Positions 34,171 through 43,242 of a stretch of DNA of 64,000 bases are shown here, piece after piece. The stretch comes from Thermosporothrix hazakensis (GTDB taxonomy: Bacteria; Chloroflexota; Ktedonobacteria; Ktedonobacterales; Ktedonobacteraceae): the NCBI RefSeq assembly GCF_003253565.1, contig NZ_QKUF01000003.1, positions 124,001 through 188,000 on the forward strand, written 5' to 3'. Numbering within the stretch: position 1 is the first letter of the stretch; the number at the start of each line of letters is the position of its first letter. Below the pieces are notes generated by a model. That model made no database searches. It was given only the letters and a program-made list of their open reading frames with translations, and had not been told where the DNA came from. The position numbers and the translations under genes are program-made.

Positions 34171-37062
34171 ATGGAACTTGAACTACGTATCAATGGGGTT
34201 GTCATCAGTGTCGATGTGGCGACCAATGAAACGCTGCTGGACATGTTGCGTCGTGAGGGCTATTATAGCGTGCGGCGTGGTTGCGAGACCGGTGCGTGTG
34301 GAGCCTGCACTGTCCTGATTGATGGGGTACCACGTCCTGCCTGTACGATGCTGGCTGCCCAGGCGGGCGGGTGTACAATCTCGACCATTGAGGAGTTATC
34401 TGCCCCGACTCCTGCCAGCACTGGCCTGCATCCTTTGCAGCAGGCTTTCCTTGATGTTGGTGCGATCCGTTGTGGTTTCTGTACCTCTGGAATGTTGCTC
34501 TCAGCGTCTGCGCTCTTACAGAAGAACCCCTCACCTGAAGAAGCAGACGTCCGTGAGGCGCTTTCGGGTAATTTGTGCCGTTGCGTCAGTTATGATAAGA
34601 TCGTGCAGGCGGTGTTGCGCGCGGCCGCTCTTTTGCGCGGGGATGATGTGCCCGATGCGTTACAGCATGGAGTGGTCCAGGGTATCGAGACCGGCAATAC
34701 CACCAAGATGCCGGTTTTAACTGCCTCGGCTATGCGAGAGAAGCCGCCCGAGATCGTCGGAAAATCCATGCCCACACGGACCGCAACCCGCTTCGTTGCC
34801 GGGAAAGCCGCTTTTGTAGCGGATACTCATATTCCGGGGATGCTCTATGCGCGTGTTTTGACCAGTCCGCATGCTCATGCCCGCATCAGAGCAATTGATA
34901 CTTCCGAGGCAAGAGCGCTCTCCGGTGTGTACGCGGTTTTGACCTATAAGGATGTGCCCCGTGTCCCCTACTCGGTGGCTGAGCGCCCGCTGCTTGATCC
35001 GGGGCCGCTGGATCAATTTTTGCTTGATGAGGTGGTACGCTATGTCGGTGACAAGGTGGCTGTCGTGGTGGCCGAGACGCCAGAACTTGCAGAACAGGCG
35101 CTCAAGCTGATAGAGGTGGACTATGAGGTGCTGCCCGCGATCCTCGATACCCGGCAGGCACTTCAGGAAAATGCTCCCCGTATTCACGCCGAGTCCGATG
35201 CAAAGGGAATTGCAGATGCCTCTCGCAATGTGGCGGCACAGGTTCGTGCCGATGCTGGCAATGTCGAGCAGGGATTTGCAGAAGCCGATCTGATCGTTGA
35301 GGGCGAATATGTCGTGCCTCTGGTACACACGGCCCCGCTGGATATGCTGCACTCGCTGGCTTATCTTGATGAAGATGGCATGCTGGTTGTGCGTTCTAAT
35401 ACCGAATCTCCTCATCATGTGCGGCGAATGCTTTCCCGTACATTGGGCCTGCCCGTACGCCGTATTCGCGTGATCGGTCAGTCGGTCGGTGGGGGGTATG
35501 GTGTCAGACAGGCGCTCGGCCTGGAGGGATTGAGCGGTCTGCTGGCGTTGGCAACGCAGCGGCCTGTGATGCTTTCATATCCTCGTGCGAGCGCGTTCCA
35601 GAGCTCTTCTGTGCGGCAACAGTATATTGTGCGCCTGAAGTCGGGTGTTAAGCAGGATGGCACTTTGCTTGCCAATCAGATGATCTTATTAACCTCGACC
35701 GGGGCCTATGCCTCTCATCCGCTGGCCGCTCAACAGAATGTGCCTTCTGAGACGCTGGCGCTTTATCCCTGCCCCAATATGCGGTATGTCGCGCAGGTGT
35801 TATACACCAATTTGCCGCCTGCTGCCCCGTTGCAGGGCTATGGCGTCCCTCAGGAAATCTTTGCTCTTGAATGCCATATGGATGAGATTGCCCGCCGTTT
35901 GCGCCTTGATCCTGTTGAATTGCGGCGGCGAAACTGGATACAGGCGGGTGAAGAGTATCCGCTTGCTCGAACCTCGGTGCGAGGCAAAGATCCGCTTACG
36001 TTCCAGGTGGAAGGAGAGGCGTTGCCTGAATGCGTGCAACTGGTTCTGGAGAAGCTGCAATGGCACACAAAGCGCGGCGTCTTCAGCAATGGGCGCACAC
36101 GTCGGGGAGTTGGCATCGCGCTTTCCATGCTCGGGGCGTCGCACCTGTTGCCTGGCGCTGCTGGAGCGATGGTCAAATTGAACGAAGATGGCTCCTTTGA
36201 TGTCTTTGTGGGCATCGGTAGCGGTGATGTTCATACCGAAACGGCCCTGATGCAGGTCATTGCTGAAACGATTGGCGTGCCAGTGGATCATGTATTGATT
36301 CACACGGCGGATACTGCAACCACACCCGCTTCTCTGGGAGAAAGTGCGGCCTCGGCCTTCTATCTGGGTGGTGGTGCGGTCAAGCGGGCCGCAGAGCAGA
36401 TGCGGCGGCAGATTCTGACAATGGCGGGCCGGATGCTTGGTGTTATGCCGGAGTCGCTCAAATTGGCCTCCGGTGTCATCTCGGCTCCCACCGGACGGAC
36501 TCTGACGGTTGAACAGATCGCGGGTTACGCTCTCTATGTGGAGAACCGCCAGCTCATGACCAGCGCCTCATGGAAAATGGGACAGATTCCGGTCTCCTTC
36601 GTGGCTCAAGGGGTTGAGCTGGAAGTGGATACAGAAACAGGCGCTGTTCGTTTGCTTCAGGCCGTTTCGGCGGTTGATATCGGACGAGTTATCAATCCGT
36701 TGCTCGCTGAGGCCCAGATTCAGGGCGATGCGCTCCAGGCGATTCACTGGACCCTGTCAGAGGAACTGTCTTACGATCAGAAGGGGCAGCCTCGCCTGAC
36801 CCAATCTGGACAGTATCACTTGCCAACCGCGCTGGATGTCTTTCCGCTGGAGGTGCATCTTGTGGAGTCCTATGCAACAAATGGATTGTCGGGAGCCAAA
36901 AATATCAATGGCATTGGTTTTCATGGAATGGCTCCGGCCATTGCAAACGCGCTCGCGGATGCAATGGGCACCCCATTGGTACAACTTCCGCTAACGCCAG
37001 AACGGGTGTTGCGTGCTTTCCATGCTGCTGGACAGGCGCAAGAGGTTAAGCAGACGACTTAG
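34171..37062 (+). CDS. Fused [2Fe-2S] and molybdopterin-binding subunit of a molybdenum hydroxylase
   Basis: A 963-residue fusion of CoxS- and CoxL-type subunits. Residues 1-155 hold two [2Fe-2S] sites: GCETGACGACTV with C-terminal cysteine, and IRCGFCTSGM with LCRC. Residues about 190-960 are the molybdopterin subunit, with FVADTHIPGMLYARVLTSPHAHARI in overlapping family motifs, GGGYGVRQ, LRLDPVELRRRN and a Moco-binding end. The segment that should carry the active-site Glu (GAKGVGEP type) reads GAKNINGIGF, with Gly914 at that position. The usual Arg of RGxGxP is Gln555. The Mo-hydroxylase fold is clear, but catalysis may differ. The operon with adenine deaminase points to a purine or another N-heterocycle. 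A terminator follows. Confidence 0.9.
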   Translation: MELELRINGVVISVDVATNETLLDMLRREGYYSVRRGCETGACGACTVLIDGVPRPACTMLAAQAGGCTISTIEELSAPTPASTGLHPLQQAFLDVGAIRCGFCTSGMLLSASALLQKNPSPEEADVREALSGNLCRCVSYDKIVQAVLRAAALLRGDDVPDALQHGVVQGIETGNTTKMPVLTASAMREKPPEIVGKSMPTRTATRFVAGKAAFVADTHIPGMLYARVLTSPHAHARIRAIDTSEARALSGVYAVLTYKDVPRVPYSVAERPLLDPGPLDQFLLDEVVRYVGDKVAVVVAETPELAEQALKLIEVDYEVLPAILDTRQALQENAPRIHAESDAKGIADASRNVAAQVRADAGNVEQGFAEADLIVEGEYVVPLVHTAPLDMLHSLAYLDEDGMLVVRSNTESPHHVRRMLSRTLGLPVRRIRVIGQSVGGGYGVRQALGLEGLSGLLALATQRPVMLSYPRASAFQSSSVRQQYIVRLKSGVKQDGTLLANQMILLTSTGAYASHPLAAQQNVPSETLALYPCPNMRYVAQVLYTNLPPAAPLQGYGVPQEIFALECHMDEIARRLRLDPVELRRRNWIQAGEEYPLARTSVRGKDPLTFQVEGEALPECVQLVLEKLQWHTKRGVFSNGRTRRGVGIALSMLGASHLLPGAAGAMVKLNEDGSFDVFVGIGSGDVHTETALMQVIAETIGVPVDHVLIHTADTATTPASLGESAASAFYLGGGAVKRAAEQMRRQILTMAGRMLGVMPESLKLASGVISAPTGRTLTVEQIAGYALYVENRQLMTSASWKMGQIPVSFVAQGVELEVDTETGAVRLLQAVSAVDIGRVINPLLAEAQIQGDALQAIHWTLSEELSYDQKGQPRLTQSGQYHLPTALDVFPLEVHLVESYATNGLSGAKNINGIGFHGMAPAIANALADAMGTPLVQLPLTPERVLRAFHAAGQAQEVKQTT

Positions 37063-37080
37063 GAAAAAAGGGTATCAGTT

Positions 37081-37114
37081 CGAGAGGAGATCAAGGTCTC
37101 CTCTCGCTTTTTTT
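37081..37114 (+). terminator. Rho-independent terminator of the ade operon
   Basis: A perfect 10-bp stem CGAGAGGAGA/TCTCCTCTCG (37081-37090 with 37097-37106) is followed by C and seven T. Confidence 0.92.
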
Positions 37115-37229
37115 GTGTCTGCGTCGGACTGGCTATCGAATTGGCTCACTGGCTTGCTCTTCGGATTTACTGGCGGTTGTTACAATAATACTAGTTCTGG
37201 CACGCTACTGTTAACAAACTTTTTGCAAA

Positions 37230-37258
37230 TTGATTACCCAGAGTTAACGTGCTATCAT
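37230..37258 (+). promoter_or_regulatory. Promoter of the sugar-type ABC transporter operon
   Basis: TTGATT (37230-37235) and TATCAT (37253-37258) are 17 bp apart. Transcription would start near 37265, which excludes upstream start codons for the first permease. GTTAAC occurs at 37210 and 37243 as a possible inverted operator pair. Confidence 0.5.
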
Positions 37259-37301
37259 TATCATGGTCTTTGGTTATTTGATTGTGTCTATGGAGAGCTT
37301 A

Positions 37302-38252
37302 ATGGACGGCGAGCTTACCGTTTCTGTTTCCGGTCAGGAGCAGAAACCCCTTCCCTGGAAGTCTCGACTGAAACGGTGGATCACAAGTGGTCAAGCATAT
37401 CTCTATTTACTGCCCGCTTTTGTGATCCTCGGAGTGTTCTCGTATACTCCTACTATCTTCGTATTTGTAATTAGCCTCTTCAAATGGAACTTCCTGCGTC
37501 ATACTGCACAGCCCTTTGCCGGATTAGGAAATTATGAAGTGCTTTTTCGCGATCCTAATTTCTGGCAATCCTTACAGGTGACGGTTCTGTATGTTGTATT
37601 TTCGGTGCCGATCCAGCTTTTTCTCTCGCTTTTCCTGGCTATTATGCTGATGTCAGGAATTCGGGCAAAAGCCTTCTGGCGGCTGGCAATCTTCGCGCCG
37701 TATATTATGCCAATGGTTGCCACAACGACTATCTGGCTCTGGATGTTTGATAATTATCACGGCCTCTTCAACGGAGTCTTGAAATGGTTCCACCTGCAAC
37801 CAATCGACTGGTTAGGCGATCCTCATTGGATTTTGCCCTCGATTATTTTGTATACCACCTGGAAATCACTGGGCTTTAATGTCGTACTTTTCATGGCCGG
37901 GTTAACGAATGTGTCCGCCGAACTTTCAGAGGCAGCAAAAGTGGACGGGGCAAACATCTGGCAGGTTTTTCGCCATATCACCTGGCCGATGTTGAAGCCT
38001 GTAACAGTGGTTGTCCTGCTTCTGAGTACGATAGAGGCGTTTAAGATGTTTCAGCCCGTGTTCCTGCTCGTTGGCCCAAATGGTGGGGCTGGCAATGCCG
38101 GGCGCACGCTTGGCCTGTATCTCTTCTCGAAAGCCTTTGGTACAACAGCTCAGGCTGGTATGGGCTCTGCGATCTCTGTGGTGATTTTCTTGTTGGTCTT
38201 TACTATTTCGGTGGCCCAGTTCGCGCTGAATCGCCGGGATGCCGTGGATTAA
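37302..38252 (+). CDS. Carbohydrate-type ABC transporter permease (MalF/UgpA class)
   Basis: A 316-residue permease with six membrane segments. It opens AYLYLLPAFVILGVFSYTPT, then LYVVFSVPIQLFLSLFLAIML, and the EAA loop ELSEAAKVDGANIWQVFRHITWPML. These are typical of the first permease of CUT1 sugar or glycerol-phosphate importers. ATG at 37302 was chosen for GGAGAG six bases upstream and because the predicted transcription start lies after earlier codons. It is followed by the partner permease and the binding protein; the ATPase gene is absent from the operon, as in many CUT1 systems that share an ATPase. Substrate is unknown. Confidence 0.9.
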   Translation: MDGELTVSVSGQEQKPLPWKSRLKRWITSGQAYLYLLPAFVILGVFSYTPTIFVFVISLFKWNFLRHTAQPFAGLGNYEVLFRDPNFWQSLQVTVLYVVFSVPIQLFLSLFLAIMLMSGIRAKAFWRLAIFAPYIMPMVATTTIWLWMFDNYHGLFNGVLKWFHLQPIDWLGDPHWILPSIILYTTWKSLGFNVVLFMAGLTNVSAELSEAAKVDGANIWQVFRHITWPMLKPVTVVVLLLSTIEAFKMFQPVFLLVGPNGGAGNAGRTLGLYLFSKAFGTTAQAGMGSAISVVIFLLVFTISVAQFALNRRDAVD

Positions 38253-38266
38253 TTCAGGAGTCCGTG

Positions 38267-39127
38267 ATGTCTGCCTCTCTTACCCGAGCCAAGCCAGAAA
38301 GGCGCATAAAAGCTTCTACAATACGTTTGATATTGTCTTATGCTGTTGTGCTGATCGCTGCGCTTTGCTCTGTCTTTCCGCTGTACTATATTTTTGTCAC
38401 ATCGCTTTTGACGAACCGCAGCGCTTTTGATGTTGTGCCGCATATCTTGCCCGACTGGGAATGGATGAACTATGTGCGTGCCTGGACGCAAGCACCGTGG
38501 GGACGATACTTTTTAAACAGTATCATTGTCGTCATTTGCAGTATTTTGCTGACCTTAACGACGACCTTGCTGGCAGGATATGCCTTCGGGACCATGAAGT
38601 TTAAGGGGCGAAAAGTTCTCTTTATGCTGATTCTGGCCCTGATCATGATTCCGAGCGAGGCTATGCTGATTCCGAACTATCTGATTGTTTCCGCTTTGAA
38701 CTGGATGGATACTTATCAGGCGCAGTTTGTTCCCTTTGGCGTCAGCATTTCAGGAATCTTTCTGTTACGTCAGTTCTTTTTATCTTTACCGCCTTCACTC
38801 TGGGAGGCTGCCCAGATTGATGGCTGTACGCGCTTCGGCTTCCTCTGGCGGGTCGCGGCTCCTCTGGCACGCCCGGCACTGGTCGTCATCGCGCTTCAGG
38901 TTTTTATTGCGAGCTGGAATTCGTTTCTGTGGCCGTATCTGGTCACGAACTCGGATCTGTTCCGGCCTGTAGAAGTCGGTTTGCGCTCGTTTATCACGGC
39001 TGAGGGAACCGATCCTACTGGTCTTGCTGCCGCTGCCTCTTTTACGACTCTGCCTATTCTGGTTATTTTCCTGATTGCGCAGAAGCAGTTTATTGAGGGG
39101 ATCTCTGCCGGTAGTGTGAAAGGGTGA
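38267..39127 (+). CDS. Carbohydrate-type ABC transporter permease (MalG/UgpE class)
   Basis: A 286-residue permease with six membrane segments. The family features are LPDWEWMNYVRAW, a central IMIPSEAMLIPNYLIV, and the EAA loop LPPSLWEAAQIDGCTRFGFLWRV. The C-terminus QKQFIEGISAGSVKG is the classical MalG-family ending. AGGAG precedes the ATG. It starts 14 bases after the first permease, so they are co-translated. Confidence 0.91.
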   Translation: MSASLTRAKPERRIKASTIRLILSYAVVLIAALCSVFPLYYIFVTSLLTNRSAFDVVPHILPDWEWMNYVRAWTQAPWGRYFLNSIIVVICSILLTLTTTLLAGYAFGTMKFKGRKVLFMLILALIMIPSEAMLIPNYLIVSALNWMDTYQAQFVPFGVSISGIFLLRQFFLSLPPSLWEAAQIDGCTRFGFLWRVAAPLARPALVVIALQVFIASWNSFLWPYLVTNSDLFRPVEVGLRSFITAEGTDPTGLAAAASFTTLPILVIFLIAQKQFIEGISAGSVKG

Positions 39128-39205
39128 GTAACCCGTCACTCCTCGGAGTGGCCGGTGAAAATAGACATTTTTATTTTCTTTCTTTGGGAAAGGACACGCG
39201 TGACA

Positions 39206-40534
39206 ATGCGTCGTAACTGGTTACGGATTACCGTTTTTGCGTTGCTCTCATTGCTTATTTTAAGCGCTTGTGGTGGTGGCTCCTCCACTGCTGATAACAG
39301 TGCGGGCGACACCCCTGGCGTTCTTGATAAGGATAAGAAGTACACTGTTGAGTTCTGGGAAGCTTTCGCTACCAGCACAAACAAGACTGCTCTTGAGACG
39401 CTGACAAAGCAGTATATGGAGAAGAATCCGAACGTCACCATCAAACTTCAGGCCTTTGACTCGTATGATACCTTGCGCACCAAGCTGAATGGCGCGATTT
39501 CTGATGGCAAGCCTCCTGCTATGGCGCAGGTCTACGAGAGCTGGGCGATGAAATATAAGCAGTCCGATGCTCTGGCATCTTTGAAGCCCTACATCGAAGG
39601 AAAGAACGGCTTTTCAAAGGACGAATTGAACGACTTCTATCCTGTGCTGCTCAAGGATGGCGAACTTGAGGGTGAACAGTACATGCTGCCCTTCAACAAG
39701 AGCGTGATTGTACTGTACTACAACGAAGATATGCTCAAGAAAGAGGGTATCGCTGTTCCTCAGACGTTTGACGAACTGAATGCTGCGATCCAGAAGCTGA
39801 CGAAGTCCGATGGCTCCCGCTGGGGTCTTTCGCTGACACCGAGCGTTGACGATTGGAGCATTCTGTATAAGGCGTTTGGTGGCGGTGACTTCACCTCGTC
39901 TGATGGCACAAAAGCGGTGTTCGGTGATGAGCCCAACGCGAAGGCCTCTTTGCAGGCGCTGAAAAACTTTGCTCCGCTCGTCAAGAGTGGCGCCGTTCAT
40001 GTAACCAAGCAGTACAACTGGCAGAACGACTTCGCTTCCGGGAAAGCGGCCTTTGCGATTAGTACTGTCGCAAGCTATCCGTTTGTGAAGAAGGCCGTGG
40101 ATGGAAAGTTCAAAGTGAATCAGGCTGTGATGCCTTCCGGACCTTCTGGACACTTTACCTCGCTGTTCGGTACCAATCTGGCAATGTTCTCCGGAGTGGA
40201 TAACGACACTAGAAATGCCGCCTGGGATTATATGAAATTCCTGGTCAGCTCTGCTTCAAACTCCTACTTTGTCCAGCAGACCGGCTATATGCCTGTGCGC
40301 AAGTCGGCTGCCGAAAGCCCGGAGCTGAAGAAATACTTCGAGCAGAACCCTGATCGCAAAGCTGGCCCCGATTCAATGGCGTATGGCTTTGTGCCTTCGG
40401 TCATGCCTGCCTGGGATGACTGTCGTACCGAAATCACGACCAACTACACCAGCGCTCTGACCGGTCAAGCTTCACCGGAAGACGCGTTGAAGAAGATGTC
40501 ACAGGCGTGTTCTTCGGCCCTCTCTCAAGGCTAA
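39206..40534 (+). CDS. Extracellular solute-binding lipoprotein (UgpB/MalE-like)
   Basis: A 442-residue binding protein. The signal peptide (MRRNWLRITVFALLSLLIL) ends in the lipobox LSAC with the lipidated Cys at about residue 23. The mature part shows VEFWEAFATSTNKTALETL, YMLPFNKSVIVLYYNEDML and PQTFDELNAAIQKLT, the profile of the CUT1 solute-binding family 1. It captures the sugar or sugar phosphate and feeds the two upstream permeases. ATG at 39206 was preferred over an earlier in-frame codon because it starts directly at the signal sequence and GGAAAGGA lies upstream. A terminator follows. Confidence 0.92.
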   Translation: MRRNWLRITVFALLSLLILSACGGGSSTADNSAGDTPGVLDKDKKYTVEFWEAFATSTNKTALETLTKQYMEKNPNVTIKLQAFDSYDTLRTKLNGAISDGKPPAMAQVYESWAMKYKQSDALASLKPYIEGKNGFSKDELNDFYPVLLKDGELEGEQYMLPFNKSVIVLYYNEDMLKKEGIAVPQTFDELNAAIQKLTKSDGSRWGLSLTPSVDDWSILYKAFGGGDFTSSDGTKAVFGDEPNAKASLQALKNFAPLVKSGAVHVTKQYNWQNDFASGKAAFAISTVASYPFVKKAVDGKFKVNQAVMPSGPSGHFTSLFGTNLAMFSGVDNDTRNAAWDYMKFLVSSASNSYFVQQTGYMPVRKSAAESPELKKYFEQNPDRKAGPDSMAYGFVPSVMPAWDDCRTEITTNYTSALTGQASPEDALKKMSQACSSALSQG

Positions 40535-40549
40535 AAACACGATGATTTC

Positions 40550-40585
40550 GGGGTATGTGCTGCTTCTGGTACATACCCCTTTTTT
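40550..40585 (+). terminator. Rho-independent terminator of the ABC operon
   Basis: The stem GGGGTATGT/ACATACCCC (40550-40558 with 40571-40579) is followed by six T. It lies 15 bases past the binding-protein stop. Confidence 0.88.
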
Positions 40586-40652
40586 GTTACTTTCTGCCTG
40601 TCCTGGACGTCTTGTAATGCAAGAGTTTATCCGGAAAACGAAAGGTGTGGTC

Positions 40653-41204
40653 ATGAAAATAAAGTATCCCGATCGAACAGACTGGAAGCGCGTGGTAAAG
40701 AGATGCTATGCCGAGACCGAACTGCATACACCCGTTTTTCATGGAACGGTTACGTTGTTTCGGATCGATGAAGTGGTAGAGCCGCTCTACTTCGTGATGG
40801 ATGGTGAACGCGTCTGTCGTGCCGATAATGGCTATTACTGGATGCAACATTTCCCTCACGGCTCCCGTTATGTGATAACCACCTTCTTTAATTCCTCGCG
40901 TGAAGTGCTTGGCTGGTATATTGATATCTGTGCGCGTCATTATCGCAATGAGCAGGGCCGCCTCTGCTATGAGGATCTCTATCTTGATCTGGATATTCTG
41001 CCCTCAGGAAAGATAACATTGCTGGATGTTGATGAGTTGGATGAGGCGCTTTATAGTGGTAAGATCACCTCGACGGAGTACGAGCTTGCCTGGCGTGAGG
41101 CTCATAGCCTGATGCTGGCGATAGAGCATGATCGTTTCCCTCTGCTCTGGGAATGCGAGTACGATATAGAGAAGCTTCTTCCCCTGCTTCAGGAGCCCTC
41201 CTGA
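40653..41204 (+). CDS. DUF402 family protein
   Basis: A 183-residue protein. The middle and C-terminal parts follow the DUF402 pattern: LGWYIDICARHY, then YEDLYLDLDILPSGKITLLDVDELDEAL, and a short helical tail with YELAWREAHSLM. The family is a beta-barrel-type phosphatase/nucleotide-hydrolase-like fold seen in FomD and nucleoside-di/triphosphatase YtgP-type proteins; the Asp and Glu residues of the metal site in this region are conserved. The ATG at 40653 follows AAAGGTGTGG and lies after the ABC terminator, so it has its own promoter. Substrate is unknown. Confidence 0.78.
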   Translation: MKIKYPDRTDWKRVVKRCYAETELHTPVFHGTVTLFRIDEVVEPLYFVMDGERVCRADNGYYWMQHFPHGSRYVITTFFNSSREVLGWYIDICARHYRNEQGRLCYEDLYLDLDILPSGKITLLDVDELDEALYSGKITSTEYELAWREAHSLMLAIEHDRFPLLWECEYDIEKLLPLLQEPS

Positions 41205-41455
41205 TCCGCCCTCTGCCTTCTGAATATCTCTTTCAAGCAAGCGATCATTCTTTTGCTAAAGTGTGAAGGATTACCGCTCTAGCACATTGAGTGGAAGCCG
41301 TTCTTCATGATATAGTTGGTTTTACAGATGAGCATGCTTTACTGACTGCCTTCTGTTATCACGGTCCTTTTTCTTATCGAAATGTATGAATACTATGCTC
41401 GAATAACGAAGAGAGACTGAATTGCTTGACTCCTGGCATGAATTGGAGAGATTGT

Positions 41456-43165
41456 ATGGCAGATCTGGAGGGAATGACGCTTGACCGTTACGAGTTACGG
41501 CGTGTGATTGGAAAAGGGGGGATGGCTGAAGTCTATGAGGGCTATGATCCGCGCTTTGAGCGGAAGGTTGCCATTAAGATCTTTATACGCAATGATGAAG
41601 AGATGCTTAACCGCTTTATTCGGGAAGCACGCGTCATGGCGGCGCTGCGTCATCCTCATCTTATTCCCATTTATGATGCTGGTAAAACAACCCTCAATGG
41701 TGCTCTTCGTCACTATATCGTGATGCCTTTGATGCAGGGCGGAACGCTGCGTACCCGGCTACGCAAAGGTCCATTATCACCGATGGAGGTGCGCCAGTAT
41801 TTGCGCTCAATTGCTTCCGCGCTTGATTATATGCATCAGCAGGGAATTATCCATCGGGATATCAAGGCCTCGAATGTGCTGCTTGATGAGCAGGGCCACT
41901 GCTATCTGGCAGACTTTGGCATTGCGCGCCGTGCCACTGATGCGACTCAGTTAACCTCAACTGGCTTTGTTCTGGGGACGGCGGATTATATCGCTCCAGA
42001 GCTGTTTGATGACGGGCGTAAAGCCGATGCCCTGAGCGATCTCTATTCCCTTGCGGTCTTGCTCTTTGAGATGGTAACTGGACGTCTTCCCTTTGAGTCC
42101 GAGAATCAGCTTGTGCTGGTGACAATGCACATGTCGAAGGAACCTCCTTCTCCGCGAACGTACGTGCCTGACCTCCCGCCACAAACCGAACAGGTCATAC
42201 TGAAAGGGCTGGAAAAGAAGCCGGAACATCGTTATCCCTCGGCTCAAGCACTGGTGGAAGCGTTTGAACAATCACTACAGCCTCGCCCTGCTATGGTGGC
42301 CGCTTCAGGTATTCAGGAAATAAACGGGCAGCGGCTTGTCTTGCCTGCTCCTCCGCCTGTCGCTTCTTCAGCAGTTCAGCCCATGCACGTTGGGGCCCCG
42401 CTGCGTGCCACCTCATCTCACAGACGTCTGTATATTCTGCTTGCCTCCTTTCTGTCTGTGCTCCTGATACTTGGCCTGTTGATTGCAGTGGTGCTGACCA
42501 GTATGCAGCAATCTCCAACTACAGGCACGCAGTCACCGCCGCCTACTACTGGCCGTCCGCCAACGGATGCAGACAAGCTCAAGGAAATCACAAGCGGGAA
42601 GCCCGCCTTCTCGGATAAACTGAATGATTCGGATACAGAGTGGCAATGGGATCATAATAATAATTGTACGTTCAAGCATGACGGCTACCATGTGACAACG
42701 GGCAGAGAGCTGGTAAATCTGTCCTTTAAGGGCTGTATGGAGAACGCATACCAGTTTCATGATGCGACAATTATGGTTGATATGACGATTGCTCAGGGAG
42801 AGAAGGGGGGCATCTTTGTGCGCGCCCAGAAGGATGGTTTCGGGAACTTCGCTGGCTACCTTTTTCTGGTCGATGTGCAGGGAGCTTATCAACTGCTGTA
42901 TTCTGAGAATTTTTCAATGAAATCGCAGGTCTTGAGCAAGGGATCTATCACGCAGGATTTTAAGCAGGGGGGAAAGAATACCCTGCAAATTATCGCTGAG
43001 CAGAATAAACTGTCATTATATGTCAATGATATCTTTCTAGAAACGATTCAACATGATGCATTGTCAGAGGGTACGATTGCATTGTATGCTCGTTCGGATC
43101 AAGTAGGTGTGGATGCAGACGTGATTTATCGCAACTTGCGCGTCTATACCGAGCGGGGCAGGTAG
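41456..43165 (+). CDS. Receptor-type Ser/Thr protein kinase with extracellular beta-sandwich domain
   Basis: A 569-residue transmembrane kinase. The kinase domain (about 10-275) has IGKGGMAEVYEG, VAIKIF, IIHRDIKASNVLL, LADFGIARR and LGTADYIAPELF. A single membrane helix (about 330-352, YILLASFLSVLLILGLLIAV) separates it from an extracellular Pro/Thr-rich stalk and a C-terminal domain (about 385-565) with repeated FRAQ- and YxLLY-like strands. This resembles a lectin/glucanase-type (DUF1080-like) sandwich. The extracellular part could bind a carbohydrate. The start at 41456 was chosen for GGAGAG upstream. It stands apart from the neighbouring genes. Confidence 0.88.
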   Translation: MADLEGMTLDRYELRRVIGKGGMAEVYEGYDPRFERKVAIKIFIRNDEEMLNRFIREARVMAALRHPHLIPIYDAGKTTLNGALRHYIVMPLMQGGTLRTRLRKGPLSPMEVRQYLRSIASALDYMHQQGIIHRDIKASNVLLDEQGHCYLADFGIARRATDATQLTSTGFVLGTADYIAPELFDDGRKADALSDLYSLAVLLFEMVTGRLPFESENQLVLVTMHMSKEPPSPRTYVPDLPPQTEQVILKGLEKKPEHRYPSAQALVEAFEQSLQPRPAMVAASGIQEINGQRLVLPAPPPVASSAVQPMHVGAPLRATSSHRRLYILLASFLSVLLILGLLIAVVLTSMQQSPTTGTQSPPPTTGRPPTDADKLKEITSGKPAFSDKLNDSDTEWQWDHNNNCTFKHDGYHVTTGRELVNLSFKGCMENAYQFHDATIMVDMTIAQGEKGGIFVRAQKDGFGNFAGYLFLVDVQGAYQLLYSENFSMKSQVLSKGSITQDFKQGGKNTLQIIAEQNKLSLYVNDIFLETIQHDALSEGTIALYARSDQVGVDADVIYRNLRVYTERGR

Positions 43166-43172
43166 TGTGTGG

Positions 43173-43227
43173 GCGGTGATGAGAGAGACAGCAAGCGGTG
43201 GTGCAAGGCTTCTTGTCTCTCATCGCC
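43173..43227. terminator. Inverted repeat between convergent genes, probable terminator
   Basis: Arms GGTGATGAGAGAGACA and TGTCTCTCATCGCC are nearly complementary with a small mismatch. They lie between the kinase and the methyltransferase. T runs are short. Confidence 0.45.
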
Positions 43228-43242
43228 GTCCTGCAACTATAT

